NCBI RefSeq assembly: GCF_018476905.1
Contig: NZ_JAHCVK010000005.1
Location: forward strand, 62,001-126,000
DNA: 64,000 bases
Direction: 5' to 3'
Source of the DNA: Geomobilimonas luticola
Lineage (GTDB): Bacteria; Desulfobacterota; Desulfuromonadia; Geobacterales; Geobacteraceae
The first letter of the stretch is position 1; each line of letters starts with the position of its first letter. Below, piece by piece: positions 51,676-59,871 of the stretch. The translations under genes were made by a program, and so were the position numbers. Under the pieces are notes generated by a model. It was not told the origin of the DNA. It saw nothing but the letters and a program-made list of their open reading frames with translations, and made no database searches.

Positions 51676-51960
51676 ATGGTTAAAGAAGGTGATTACGTGG
51701 CGATTTTCAACTCGATCCACCGGGTGATGAAGGCTGAGCAAATCCTCAAGAGTCGTCACGTGGCGATGCTGCTCATCCCTGCCCCCCGAGACCTCAGTGC
51801 CGACTGCGGGCTTGCCATAAGGTACGCTGCATCGGACCGGGAGGCTGTGGAAAAGGCGCTGTCGGAGTCGGGGCTCGTTCCGGAAGTGATCTACGTTCGC
51901 CTGGACGGGAAGTATGCGAAGACCGGGACCAGGGACCAGGGATTAGGGATTAGGGATTAG
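51676..51960 (+). CDS. DUF3343 protein, putative selenium/sulfur carrier-related
   Basis: 94 residues, of which the first ~82 are native. Core: YVAIFNSIHRVMKAEQILKS and IPAPRDLSADCGLAIRYAAS, the latter being the PR-X2-S-X2-CG-X2-(I/L)R signature with a conserved Cys. DUF3343 proteins occur beside YedF in selenium-using bacteria, as here. The last ~11 residues (TRDQGLGIRD) come from family A heptamers, which also supply the stop codon. yedF starts 105 bp downstream after the long GGGATTA array. Confidence 0.85.
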   Translation: MVKEGDYVAIFNSIHRVMKAEQILKSRHVAMLLIPAPRDLSADCGLAIRYAASDREAVEKALSESGLVPEVIYVRLDGKYAKTGTRDQGLGIRD

Positions 51961-52046
51961 GGATTAGGGATTAGGGATTAGGGATTAGGGATTAGGGATT
52001 AGGGATTAGGGATTAGTCCTTTACCGGTCCCCGATACCAGGTCCCC
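51925..52046. repeat. Long family A element: 2 GGGACCA + 11 GGGATTA units and inverted right arm
   Basis: 51925-52015 holds 13 heptamers without interruption: GGGACCA twice, then GGGATTA eleven times. After GTCCTTTACC comes the right arm GGTCCCC, GATACCA, GGTCCCC (52026-52046). The left arm overlaps the end of the DUF3343 gene. The identical eleven units suggest recent expansion. Repeated GGG runs on one strand could fold as G-quadruplexes. Confidence 0.97.
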
Positions 52047-52065
52047 GATTTTAAAAGGAGATACG

Positions 52066-52647
52066 ATGAAAACGATAGATTGTCGGAATATGGCCTGTCC
52101 GCTGCCGGTGGTTACCGTCAAGCGGTCATTGGAGGAGGCGCCGGGAGAGGCGCTTCAGGTGCTTCTGGACAATGGGGCGCCCCGGGAGAACGTGACCCGC
52201 TACGCTGCGAACCGTGGGCTGGTGGTGACGGAAACGGCCCTGGAGGAGGGTGTTGCCCTGGTGATAACGGGCGAGGCGACAGCTTCCAGGGATGGAGGCG
52301 GGACAGCGATCGGTCCGACCGTGATGCTCATTGCATCCGATCGAATGGGGGATGGTCCGGAAGAGTTGGGGCGTCTGCTCATGAAGAACTTCATCATTAC
52401 CCTGCTGGAACTGGACCGGTTGCCGGATCGCGTCCTGTTCGTCAACAGTGGTGTCCTTCTTACCACCGACGGGTCGGATGTCGTTGAAGTGCTGGAGACG
52501 CTGGTTAACCGGGGTGTAGAGGTTTTTTCTTGCGGCATTTGTCTCGATTATTTCAATCGCAGGAACAAACTCCTGGCTGGAGCGGTGACCAACATGTTTA
52601 CCATCGCCGAGAGTCTGCTCACGGCAGGTTCGGTCGTGCGGGTGTGA
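52066..52647 (+). CDS. yedF: Selenium metabolism protein YedF
   Basis: The protein has 193 residues. The N-terminal TusA-like domain is IDCRNMACPLPVVTVKRSLE, with the CP-L-P motif cysteine near residue 11, and the C-terminal DsrE-like domain is PTVMLIASDRMGDGPEELGR, LLMKNFIITLLELDRLPDRV and FSCGICLDYFN. This two-domain form is the selenium-associated YedF. It may carry selenium or sulfur as a persulfide toward SelD. AAAAGGAG precedes the ATG at 52066. selD with its own Sec codon lies 48 kb away in the same window. Confidence 0.92.
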   Translation: MKTIDCRNMACPLPVVTVKRSLEEAPGEALQVLLDNGAPRENVTRYAANRGLVVTETALEEGVALVITGEATASRDGGGTAIGPTVMLIASDRMGDGPEELGRLLMKNFIITLLELDRLPDRVLFVNSGVLLTTDGSDVVEVLETLVNRGVEVFSCGICLDYFNRRNKLLAGAVTNMFTIAESLLTAGSVVRV

Positions 52648-52680
52648 GGAGAAAGGTGAAAGTGCGCGGGAAAAATTGTC

Positions 52681-52710
52681 TTGACAAAAACTCTTGCCCC
52701 CCACTATAGT
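52681..52710 (+). promoter_or_regulatory. Sigma70 promoter of the ffh-rpsP operon
   Basis: TTGACA (52681-52686) and TATAGT (52705-52710) are separated by 18 nt. Transcription should start near 52717, about 78 nt before ffh. Confidence 0.85.
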
Positions 52711-52794
52711 TAACCTCTTTACTGGTGGATATCTGCGAGCCGAAGCCGGTGATTGTGCTTTGCTCGCCAACCATAAGAAATAACTAGGGTTTGA

Positions 52795-54156
52795 ATGTTC
52801 GAAAACCTTTCTGATAAGCTTGACCTGGTCTTCAAGAAGTTGCGGGGCCAGGGGGTGATGACCGAGGAAAACGTCAAGGATGCCCTGCGCGAGGTCCGGC
52901 TGGTGCTTCTCGAGGCTGACGTCAACTTCAAGGTCGTCAAGGATTTTGTCGAAAAGGTCCGAAGCCGTGCGGTCGGCACCGAGGTACTGCAGAGCCTTAC
53001 CCCTGGCCAGCAGGTGATCAAGATCGTTCACGACGAACTGGTCGCCCTCATGGGAGGAGGCGAAGACAACAGCCTCGACCTGGCAGCGAAGCCGCCGGTG
53101 GCCATCATGATGGTCGGTCTCCAGGGGGCCGGAAAGACCACGACCTGCGGGAAGCTTGCCCGCTACCTGAAGAGTCAGCGCCGGCGGCCTTTGCTGGTGC
53201 CGGCCGATGTTTACCGGCCTGCGGCCATCGAGCAGCTGAAGACCCTGGGGCGGCAGTTGTCCATAGAAGTGGTCGATGCCCGGGCCGATCAGGACCCGGT
53301 GGATATCTGCCGGAATGCCTTGCAGTACGCCGAGCGTTCGGGTTTCGATACGGTCATTTTTGATACCGCCGGCCGGCATCAGATCGACGACTTTCTCATG
53401 GACGAGCTGGTCAGGATCAAGGGGGCCGTGGAGCCTCGGGAAATCCTGTTCGTGGCGGATGCCATGACCGGCCAGGAAGCGGTCAACGTCGCCAGCGGCT
53501 TCAACGACCGCCTCGACATCACCGGTGTGGTGCTGACCAAGCTGGATGGCGACGCCAAGGGGGGGGCCGCCCTTTCCATCAAGGCGGTCACCGGCCGGCC
53601 GGTGAAGTTTGCCGGTATCGGCGAGAAACTTGACGCCCTCGAGGTTTTCCACGCCGACCGTCTGGTGTCGCGCATTCTCGGCATGGGTGATGTGCTGACC
53701 CTGGTGGAGAAGGCCCAGTCGGTATTCGACGCCAAGGATGCGGAACGGCTTCAGCAGAAACTGAAGAAAAGCCAGTTCGACCTTGAGGACTTCAAGTCCC
53801 AGCTCCAGCAGATCAAGAAGATGGGGTCCATCGATTCGATTCTCGGGATGATCCCCGGTGTCGGCAAGATGATGAAACAGCTCCAGGGGGCCCAGCCTTC
53901 GGAGAAGGAGCTGAAGCGGATCGAGGCGATCATCGATTCCATGACCCGCGCGGAGCGTGCCAATCACAGCATTATCAACGGCAGCCGTCGTCTCCGCATA
54001 GCCAAGGGGAGCGGTACCTCAGTGCAGGAAGTCAACCAGCTTCTCAAGCGCTTCACCGAAGCGCAGCGGGTCATGAAGCAGTTGCAGAAGCTCGGCCCCA
54101 AGGGACTCATGAAGGGGATGGGTGGACTTGGCAAGGGGATGTTCCCTTTTTCATGA
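52795..54156 (+). CDS. ffh: Signal recognition particle GTPase Ffh
   Basis: A 453-residue SRP54 homologue that binds signal peptides on nascent membrane proteins and docks with FtsY. N domain at residues 1-90; G domain with the P-loop [15 protein letters not shown] near 107, DTAGR (as DTAGRHQID) and [13 protein letters not shown]; the M domain (residues ~300-453) is methionine-rich ([34 protein letters not shown]). Standard length. A G8 tract at 53559-53566 sits in the [10 protein letters not shown] motif. It is the first gene of the ribosome-related operon. Confidence 0.98.
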   Translation: MFENLSDKLDLVFKKLRGQGVMTEENVKDALREVRLVLLEADVNFKVVKDFVEKVRSRAVGTEVLQSLTPGQQVIKIVHDELVALMGGGEDNSLDLAAKPPVAIMMVGLQGAGKTTTCGKLARYLKSQRRRPLLVPADVYRPAAIEQLKTLGRQLSIEVVDARADQDPVDICRNALQYAERSGFDTVIFDTAGRHQIDDFLMDELVRIKGAVEPREILFVADAMTGQEAVNVASGFNDRLDITGVVLTKLDGDAKGGAALSIKAVTGRPVKFAGIGEKLDALEVFHADRLVSRILGMGDVLTLVEKAQSVFDAKDAERLQQKLKKSQFDLEDFKSQLQQIKKMGSIDSILGMIPGVGKMMKQLQGAQPSEKELKRIEAIIDSMTRAERANHSIINGSRRLRIAKGSGTSVQEVNQLLKRFTEAQRVMKQLQKLGPKGLMKGMGGLGKGMFPFS

Positions 54157-54232
54157 CGTCGGTTATACTTACAGACTACATAAACTAGACTCTCAGGCGG
54201 TCCATGGACCGTCACACCACCAGGAGGAAGAA

Positions 54233-54499
54233 ATGGCAGTAAAAATCAGGCTTGCCCGGGCAGGCGCAAAGAAGAAACCCTTTTACCAGATAGTCGTTGC
54301 CGACGTGCGATCCAAGCGCGACGGGCGTTTCATCGCCAATGTGGGCACCTATGACCCGAACCAGAACCCCGCGGCCGTCACCTTCGAAGAGAGCGAGACG
54401 CTGGAATGGCTCGGCAAGGGCGCCCAGCCGACCGATACCGTCAAACAGATCCTCAAGCAAGCCGGAATCTGGGAGAAGTTCGTTTCCAAGGCCGTGTAA
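54233..54499 (+). CDS. rpsP: 30S ribosomal protein S16
   Basis: 88 residues: [20 protein letters not shown] and [20 protein letters not shown] are diagnostic. The ATG at 54233 follows AGGAGG. It is an early-binding protein of the small subunit. It keeps the usual bacterial order ffh-rpsP-KH-rimM-trmD-rplS. Confidence 0.98.
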   Translation: MAVKIRLARAGAKKKPFYQIVVADVRSKRDGRFIANVGTYDPNQNPAAVTFEESETLEWLGKGAQPTDTVKQILKQAGIWEKFVSKAV

Positions 54500-54550
54500 T
54501 CCTGTTCCCCCCGGTCCGCCGGACATTCTACATCGACAGAGGATACCGAC

Positions 54551-54781
54551 ATGAAACAGCTTGTAGAAACCATCGCCAAAGCGCTCGTAGATGATCCCAC
54601 CCAGGTGAAGGCAACCGAGGAGATGGAAGAAGATACGACCGTCATCAAGCTGACCGTGGCAAAAGAGGACATGGGGCGGATCATCGGCAAGGAAGGGCGG
54701 ACCGCCAAGGCAATCCGGACGCTGTTGAATGCGGTTTCCACCAAGGATAACAAGAAGGCTGTCCTGAAAATCGTCGAGTAA
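54551..54781 (+). CDS. khpA: KH-domain RNA-binding protein KhpA
   Basis: A 76-residue single KH domain. The RNA-binding loop is [20 protein letters not shown] (GXXG as GKEG). KhpA proteins bind RNA, often with KhpB. Its TAA stop overlaps the ATG of rimM, indicating coupled translation. CAGAGG lies upstream of the ATG at 54551. Confidence 0.95.
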   Translation: MKQLVETIAKALVDDPTQVKATEEMEEDTTVIKLTVAKEDMGRIIGKEGRTAKAIRTLLNAVSTKDNKKAVLKIVE

Positions 54782-55302
54782 TGCCGGACCGCACCGAACC
54801 GATTCTGATTGGCAAGATTGCTGCGACCCACGGGATAAGGGGACAGCTGCGGGTGATATCCTACTCGGGAGAACCTGCCAATCTGACCGGTCTCAGGTCG
54901 GTGCTGCTGAAGGGAAGCGCGGGCGACATGGAGCGTTTCGCCGTTGCCGGGGCTTCCGTGCATGGCACGAAACTGCTTCTGTCACTCAAGGGGTATACGG
55001 AGATCAACACGGTGCTCCACTTTGTGGGACGGGAACTGTATGCCGACCGGGATCAACTCCCCCCCCTTGACGATGGAGAGTATTACTGGTGCGACCTCAT
55101 CGGGCTGCGGGTTATGACCGACCAGGGCGATCTGCTCGGTACCCTGACGGAGATTATCGCCACCGGCAGTAATGATGTGTACGTGGTAACTGCCGGGGAG
55201 AGGGAATACCTGATTCCCGCCCTGGCTGACGTGGTCCTGGACGTCGACCTGGCTGCCGGCACCATGAAAGTCAGCCCCCCGGAGGGGCTGTTCGATCTAT
55301 GA
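54781..55302 (+). CDS. rimM: 16S rRNA processing protein RimM
   Basis: A 173-residue 30S maturation factor binding S19. N-terminal domain: [21 protein letters not shown]-terminal PRC barrel: [20 protein letters not shown] and [20 protein letters not shown]. It overlaps khpA by 1 bp and trmD by 4 bp. A C8 tract occurs near 55059-55066 without breaking the frame. Confidence 0.96.
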   Translation: MPDRTEPILIGKIAATHGIRGQLRVISYSGEPANLTGLRSVLLKGSAGDMERFAVAGASVHGTKLLLSLKGYTEINTVLHFVGRELYADRDQLPPLDDGEYYWCDLIGLRVMTDQGDLLGTLTEIIATGSNDVYVVTAGEREYLIPALADVVLDVDLAAGTMKVSPPEGLFDL

Positions 55303-56036
55303 AAATAGATGTTCTGACGCTTTTTCCGGCCATGTTCACCGGGCCCCTGACTGAAAGCATCATCAAGCGGGCCGTGGATAAAGGTCTTGTGGAGATAAGC
55401 CTCCACAATATCCGTGACTACGCCGTCGACCGCCACCGGACAGCGGATGATACCCCCTACGGTGGTGGGGCCGGGATGGTCATGAAAGTAGAGCCGCTGA
55501 CCGCCTGCCTTGAGGCAGTTCTTGAGGCGAATCCCAGGGGACGAGTGATTCTGACCACCCCCCGGGGAAAACAGTTCAATCAGGGGATGGCTGAGGAACT
55601 CGCCCGGGAAGAGGGACTCGTCATCATCTGCGGGCGGTACGAAGGAGTGGATGAACGTGTGAGGGAGCTTTTCGGTGCGGACGAGATATCCCTCGGCGAT
55701 TTTGTCCTGACCGGCGGAGAGATTGCCGCCATGGCCGTGACGGATGCCGTCACCCGCCTGATTCCCGGAGTGCTGGGGAGCGCTGAGTCGGCTGCGGCCG
55801 ATTCCTTTTCCGACGGCCTCCTCGAGTACCCGCACTATACCCGCCCTCCCGAGTTCAGGGGGCTCTCGGTGCCGGAGGTGCTCCTTTCGGGTAACCACCG
55901 GGAAATTGACCGGTGGCGGCGCTGCCAGTCACTGGAGCGTACCTTGCGGGAACGCCCGGACCTGCTGGCCACCGCGCGGCTGACCGATGCAGATCGCCGT
56001 TGCCTTCGGGAGCTTGGCGAGGATGATGGGCAATGA
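55299..56036 (+). CDS. trmD: tRNA (guanine37-N1)-methyltransferase TrmD
   Basis: A 245-residue SPOUT enzyme making m1G37. [20 protein letters not shown] at the start, the trefoil-knot loops [12 protein letters not shown] and [17 protein letters not shown], and catalytic-region [20 protein letters not shown]. It overlaps rimM and the next gene by 4 bp each. Normal length. Confidence 0.97.
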   Translation: MKIDVLTLFPAMFTGPLTESIIKRAVDKGLVEISLHNIRDYAVDRHRTADDTPYGGGAGMVMKVEPLTACLEAVLEANPRGRVILTTPRGKQFNQGMAEELAREEGLVIICGRYEGVDERVRELFGADEISLGDFVLTGGEIAAMAVTDAVTRLIPGVLGSAESAAADSFSDGLLEYPHYTRPPEFRGLSVPEVLLSGNHREIDRWRRCQSLERTLRERPDLLATARLTDADRRCLRELGEDDGQ

Positions 56037-56617
56037 CCATGTCGGGTTTGCCTGCAGCCAATGTCTGCATTGCGCTGCTCCACTATCCGGTTTACGACAA
56101 GAACCGGCAGGTGGTGACCACCGCGGTTACCAACCTTGACCTGCACGACATTGCCCGTGCCGCCCGGACCTTCGGGCTTCACCGCTATTACGTGGTGACA
56201 CCGGTCGCGGAGCAGCAGAAACTCGCGGAGCGGGTAATACGGCACTGGCAGGAAGGATGGGGCGCAACCTATAACCCCAAGCGGAAAGCCGCCCTCGATC
56301 AGGTGCGGGTGATTGCGGCACTCGCTGATGTGCTGGATGACATGACGAAACTATATGGTCGCCCTCCACGGGTTGTGGTGACCGGTGCCGGTGAGCGAAA
56401 CAATACCGTCTCTTACGGGACACTGTCGGAACTTTGCCGTGACCGGTGCCAGCCGTATCTGCTTCTGTTCGGTACCGGCTGGGGGATGACCGAAGAGATT
56501 TTCGAACGGGCAGATTACGTGCTTCCACCCATCAAAGGGCCGACGGAGTACAACCATTTGTCGGTTCGTTCGGCGGTGTCCATCATTCTTGACCGCCTGT
56601 TCGGCGAACGGGCTTGA
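56033..56617 (+). CDS. SPOUT-type RNA methyltransferase (RNMT_2 family)
   Basis: A 194-residue protein: [60 protein letters not shown] and [20 protein letters not shown], with a C-terminal [20 protein letters not shown] knot motif. It is often found between trmD and rplS in deltaproteobacteria and related groups. The RNA target is unknown. The start is the ATG overlapping trmD (ATGA), with GAGGATG upstream; an in-frame ATG at 56039 is possible. Confidence 0.87.
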   Translation: MTMSGLPAANVCIALLHYPVYDKNRQVVTTAVTNLDLHDIARAARTFGLHRYYVVTPVAEQQKLAERVIRHWQEGWGATYNPKRKAALDQVRVIAALADVLDDMTKLYGRPPRVVVTGAGERNNTVSYGTLSELCRDRCQPYLLLFGTGWGMTEEIFERADYVLPPIKGPTEYNHLSVRSAVSIILDRLFGERA

Positions 56618-56692
56618 GTACGAAAGCAGTTACCATTCTGCATTGAAATGCTGAGAGAAAGCTTTGGCGAGCATAAGAAAGGAAGAAAGAAC

Positions 56693-57046
56693 ATGAACAA
56701 GATTGACGCAATCGAAATGGAACAGATGAAAAAAAACATCCCACCGTTCAAGGCTGGCGACACCGTGCGGGTGCAAGTCAAGATCGTTGAAGGGGACAAG
56801 AGCCGTATCCAGGCCTTCCAGGGAGTGGTGATCGGTCGCCAGAACGGCGGGGTCCGGGAAACCTTCACCGTCCGGAAAATTTCCAACGGTATCGGGGTAG
56901 AGCGCTGTTTCCCGCTCCATTCGCCGATCGTCGATGCCATCGAGGTGATTACCCGTGGCCATGTACGGCGGGCAAAGCTGTACTACCTGCGCAAACTGCG
57001 TGGCAAGGCAGCGCGCATTCGCGAAAAGAAATACGTGGCACAGTAA
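56693..57046 (+). CDS. rplS: 50S ribosomal protein L19
   Basis: A 117-residue protein at the subunit interface. Markers: [59 protein letters not shown]. The ATG at 56693 follows AAAGGAAG; the open frame upstream is not coding. A terminator follows, although rnhB is close behind. Confidence 0.98.
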   Translation: MNKIDAIEMEQMKKNIPPFKAGDTVRVQVKIVEGDKSRIQAFQGVVIGRQNGGVRETFTVRKISNGIGVERCFPLHSPIVDAIEVITRGHVRRAKLYYLRKLRGKAARIREKKYVAQ

Positions 57047-57054
57047 CCGGCTGG

Positions 57055-57087
57055 AAAGCCCCGGGTTTCCCGGGGCTTTTTATTTTG
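57055..57087 (+). terminator. Intrinsic terminator after rplS
   Basis: AGCCCCGGG (57057-57065) and CCCGGGGCT (57069-57077) form a 9-bp stem with a TTT loop, followed by TTTTATTTTG. It ends the ribosomal operon. Partial readthrough into rnhB is possible. Confidence 0.93.
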
Positions 57088-57110
57088 TACTTCGGTGACA
57101 AGGGGGCTCC

Positions 57111-57752
57111 GTGGATCTGTTCGGTCAGGCACTGCAGCCGTCCATGAGGCAATTCGAGGAGTTGGCGGCAAGGCGGGGATACCGGCAGGTTGCCGGCGTG
57201 GACGAGGCGGGGCGTGGTCCGCTGGCCGGGCCGGTCGTCGCGGCAGCGGTAATTTTGCCGGCTGATGTTGATCTCCCCGGTGTCAACGATTCGAAAAAAC
57301 TGACCCCCTCCCGCCGGGATGAACTGTTCGATCTCATCCATTCCCGTGCGGTGGCGGTTGGTGTCGGGATGGGGGACCACCTCCTCATCGACCGCATCAA
57401 CATCCTCCAGGCTACCCTTGCAGCCATGGGGGAGGCCGTAGGTGCTCTCACGCCCCCCCCCGACTATCTCCTCGTCGACGGCATTTCCTGTATTCCGCTT
57501 TCCATTCCCCAGCGCACTATAAAAAAAGGTGACAGTGCCAGCATCTCCATTGCTGCCGCTTCCATCATCGCCAAAGTCACGCGGGACCGGCTGATGGCCG
57601 CCTACGACCGGCAGTATCCCGGCTACGGTTTTGCGGAGCACAAGGGGTACGGCTGTGCGAGCCATCTGGCCGCCATTGCCTCTCTCGGTCCCTGCCCGAT
57701 CCACCGCGCTACTTTTCGAGGCGTTAAAGAACACGTGAAAGGTGAAAGGTGA
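57111..57752 (+). CDS. rnhB: Ribonuclease HII
   Basis: The protein has 213 residues. It removes ribonucleotides from DNA. The active-site motif GVDEAGRGPLAG gives D31 and E32; VNDSKKLTPSRR, LVDGI and AASIIAKVTRDRLM follow, then GYGFAEHKGYGCASHLAAI. The GTG start at 57111 follows GGGGCTCC. The C-terminal HVKGER is encoded by family C heptamers, replacing the native tail. A C9 tract is at 57453-57461. Confidence 0.96.
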   Translation: MDLFGQALQPSMRQFEELAARRGYRQVAGVDEAGRGPLAGPVVAAAVILPADVDLPGVNDSKKLTPSRRDELFDLIHSRAVAVGVGMGDHLLIDRINILQATLAAMGEAVGALTPPPDYLLVDGISCIPLSIPQRTIKKGDSASISIAAASIIAKVTRDRLMAAYDRQYPGYGFAEHKGYGCASHLAAIASLGPCPIHRATFRGVKEHVKGER

Positions 57753-57762
57753 AAGGTGAAGC
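57735..57762. repeat. Family C heptamers at the rnhB / yraN junction
   Basis: GTGAAAG three times, then GTGAAGC. The array contains the rnhB stop codon and the GTG start of the next gene, exactly as the family C array at 47684-47711 does for YfhO and the methyltransferase. Confidence 0.85.
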
Positions 57763-58132
57763 GGGTTCGGACAACAGGAGTGTCGGTGCACGGGGGGAAG
57801 AGGTTGCCGTTGCCTTCCTGAAGGGGAAGAAATATGTCATCCTGGAACGGAATTTCCGCTGTAAGGGAGGGGAGGTGGACATCGTGGCCCGGGACGGCGG
57901 AACCATCGTGTTCGTGGAGGTCAAGAGCCGTCGCAGCGAGTCCTACGGACCACCCCAGTTGAGCGTCACACCTTTCAAGCAGCGGCAGATATCCAAGGCT
58001 GCCCTGACATGGCTGGCAAAAAACCGGCAGCACGACGCCAGCGCCCGCTTTGATGTGATCGCCATCCTTTTGCTGAACCACCAGGTTCCCGCTATTGACC
58101 ATATTCTCAATGCCTTCGACCTTGCCTATTGA
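57749..58132 (+). CDS. YraN / UPF0102 endonuclease-like protein
   Basis: 127 residues. RSVGARGEEVAVAFLKGKKY, VILERNFRCKGGEVDIVARD and IVFVEVKSRRSESYGPPQLS are the YraN signature with a D-(X)n-E-V-K nuclease-like core. Often next to rnhB, as here. Function unsettled; thought to act on DNA. The GTG start lies in a family C repeat and overlaps rnhB by 4 bp. Confidence 0.93.
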   Translation: MKGEAGSDNRSVGARGEEVAVAFLKGKKYVILERNFRCKGGEVDIVARDGGTIVFVEVKSRRSESYGPPQLSVTPFKQRQISKAALTWLAKNRQHDASARFDVIAILLLNHQVPAIDHILNAFDLAY

Positions 58133-58198
58133 ATACCCGGGACGATTGCAATGCCCACTTCCCTGTGGTAATAGTTGACGAAAATTGCGGAGACGACC

Positions 58199-59050
58199 AT
58201 GGATTTTACCGTTGCACTGGCACAGATCAAGCCGAAGCTCGGCTGTGTTGCTGACAATCTGGCTCTGGCGGAAGCGGCAGTGGCCGATGCTGTCAAAGCC
58301 GGAGCCGGGTTGGTACTCTTCCCGGAACTGGCCCTGACCGGCTATTTTCTCAAAGACCTCGTACCGGATGTCGCTGTGCGTCTCGACGCCCCCGAGATTA
58401 TCCGGCTGCAGGAACTCTCCCGCCACATAGCCATCGTCATCGGCTGCGTGGAGGTCTCTTCCGATTATCGTTTCTTCAATTCGGCCCTCTACTTCGATGG
58501 GGGGGAATTGAAACACGTGCACCGCAAGGTCTATCTCCCCACCTACGGGATGTTCGACGAGCAGCGCTACCTCGCCCGGGGGGAACGGTTCCGTGCCTTC
58601 GGCAGCCGGTTCGGCCGGATGGGGATACTCATCTGCGAGGACATGTGGCATCTGTCGGCCCCCTACATTCTCGCCATGGACGGTGCCACTACGCTCCTCT
58701 GTCTTTCCAGCAGTCCCGGCCGGGGGGTAAGCGAAGACGAAAGCCTCGGTTCCACGGCTGCCTGGCAGAAGCTGACCGCCACGACCTCCATGTTTTTCAA
58801 CTGCCGGGTGCTCTACTGCAACCGGGTCGGTTACGAAGACGGCGTCAGTTTTTGGGGAGGGTCGGAGGTGGTGAGCCCCGCGGGAAGCGTGACCGCCAGG
58901 GGCAAGCTCTTTGAGGAAGATCTGGTGGTGGCCCGGGTCGAAGAGGGGGAATTGCGCCGCGAACGAATATTCTCCCCCTTGATGCGGGACGAGAGCCTGT
59001 CCGTCACTCTCAAGGAACTTGAGCGGATCGACCGGGAAAGGGGATGCTGA
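58199..59050 (+). CDS. Carbon-nitrogen hydrolase (nitrilase superfamily), probable glutaminase partner of NadE
   Basis: The protein has 283 residues. The Glu-Lys-Cys triad regions are visible: [16 protein letters not shown] (Glu), [19 protein letters not shown] (Lys), and [16 protein letters not shown] (Cys). These match the amidase domain of glutamine-dependent NAD synthetases, which in many bacteria is fused to NadE. Here it is a separate protein whose stop overlaps the nadE ATG (TGATG), so the two are coupled. The ATG at 58199 follows GGAGACG. Confidence 0.88.
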   Translation: MDFTVALAQIKPKLGCVADNLALAEAAVADAVKAGAGLVLFPELALTGYFLKDLVPDVAVRLDAPEIIRLQELSRHIAIVIGCVEVSSDYRFFNSALYFDGGELKHVHRKVYLPTYGMFDEQRYLARGERFRAFGSRFGRMGILICEDMWHLSAPYILAMDGATTLLCLSSSPGRGVSEDESLGSTAAWQKLTATTSMFFNCRVLYCNRVGYEDGVSFWGGSEVVSPAGSVTARGKLFEEDLVVARVEEGELRRERIFSPLMRDESLSVTLKELERIDRERGC

Positions 59051-59871
59051 TGGGAAGTCTTGGGATGAATACGACGCTTGCGCGGACGATCCTGGTCGGG
59101 TTCATTCGCGAGGAGGTGCGGAAGGTCGGCCTCTCGCGGGCAGTGCTCGGTCTTTCCGGCGGCATCGACTCGGCCCTGGTCGCCTTCCTGGCGGCCGAGG
59201 CCCTTGGCCCCGAGAATGTCCGGGCCATCATCATGCCGTACCGGACCAGCAACCCGGAAAGCGAGGCCCACGCCCGGCTGGCGGCGGAACAGCTCGGCAT
59301 CGGTCATGAGGTGATCGAGATCACGCCCATGGTGGACGCCTATTTTGCGCGCTATCCCGACGCCGACAACATGCGGCGGGGGAACAAGATGGCCCGTGAA
59401 CGGATGACCATACTCTATGACCATTCGGCGGCCCGGTCCGCCCTGGTGCTCGGCACCAGCAACAAGACCGAACTCCTCCTCGGCTATGGAACCCTCTACG
59501 GCGACATGGCGAGCGCCCTCAACCCCATCGGCGATATCTACAAGAGCCAGGTCTGGCAACTGTCGGAAGCGGTGGGGGTGCCCCGGGTCATCATCGACAA
59601 GAAACCCTCCGCCGACCTGTGGGCTGGGCAGACCGACGAACAGGAACTGGGCTTCACCTACCGGGAGGTGGACGAACTCCTCTACCACATGATCGACCTG
59701 CGCTACAGCCGTGACGAACTACTTGCCAAGGGGTTCGGGGCCGAATTCATCGACAAGATCCAGGCCAAGGTGCAGAACTCCCATTTCAAGCGCCGCCTGC
59801 CGGTCATCGCCAAGGTCTCCAACAGGACCATAGACCGGGATTTCCGCTACTCCCGCGATTGGGGGAAGTAA
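59050..59871 (+). CDS. nadE: NAD(+) synthetase
   Basis: A 273-residue N-type ATP pyrophosphatase that amidates NaAD to NAD. The PP-loop is [40 protein letters not shown] and [19 protein letters not shown] bind ATP and NaAD. I chose the ATG at 59050 (TGATG overlap, AGGGG 6 nt upstream); ATG at 59044 would add two residues. It lacks the fused glutaminase domain, supplied by the preceding gene. The TAA stop overlaps the rsmI start, and a family A repeat begins 2 nt later. Confidence 0.95.
   Translation: MGSLGMNTTLARTILVGFIREEVRKVGLSRAVLGLSGGIDSALVAFLAAEALGPENVRAIIMPYRTSNPESEAHARLAAEQLGIGHEVIEITPMVDAYFARYPDADNMRRGNKMARERMTILYDHSAARSALVLGTSNKTELLLGYGTLYGDMASALNPIGDIYKSQVWQLSEAVGVPRVIIDKKPSADLWAGQTDEQELGFTYREVDELLYHMIDLRYSRDELLAKGFGAEFIDKIQAKVQNSHFKRRLPVIAKVSNRTIDRDFRYSRDWGK

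Noticed and set aside
51925-52015. CRISPR-like or telomeric array
   Set aside because: Units are contiguous 7-mers with no spacers, no leader and no cas genes; not at a replicon end as far as the window shows. It is a tandem heptamer repeat.
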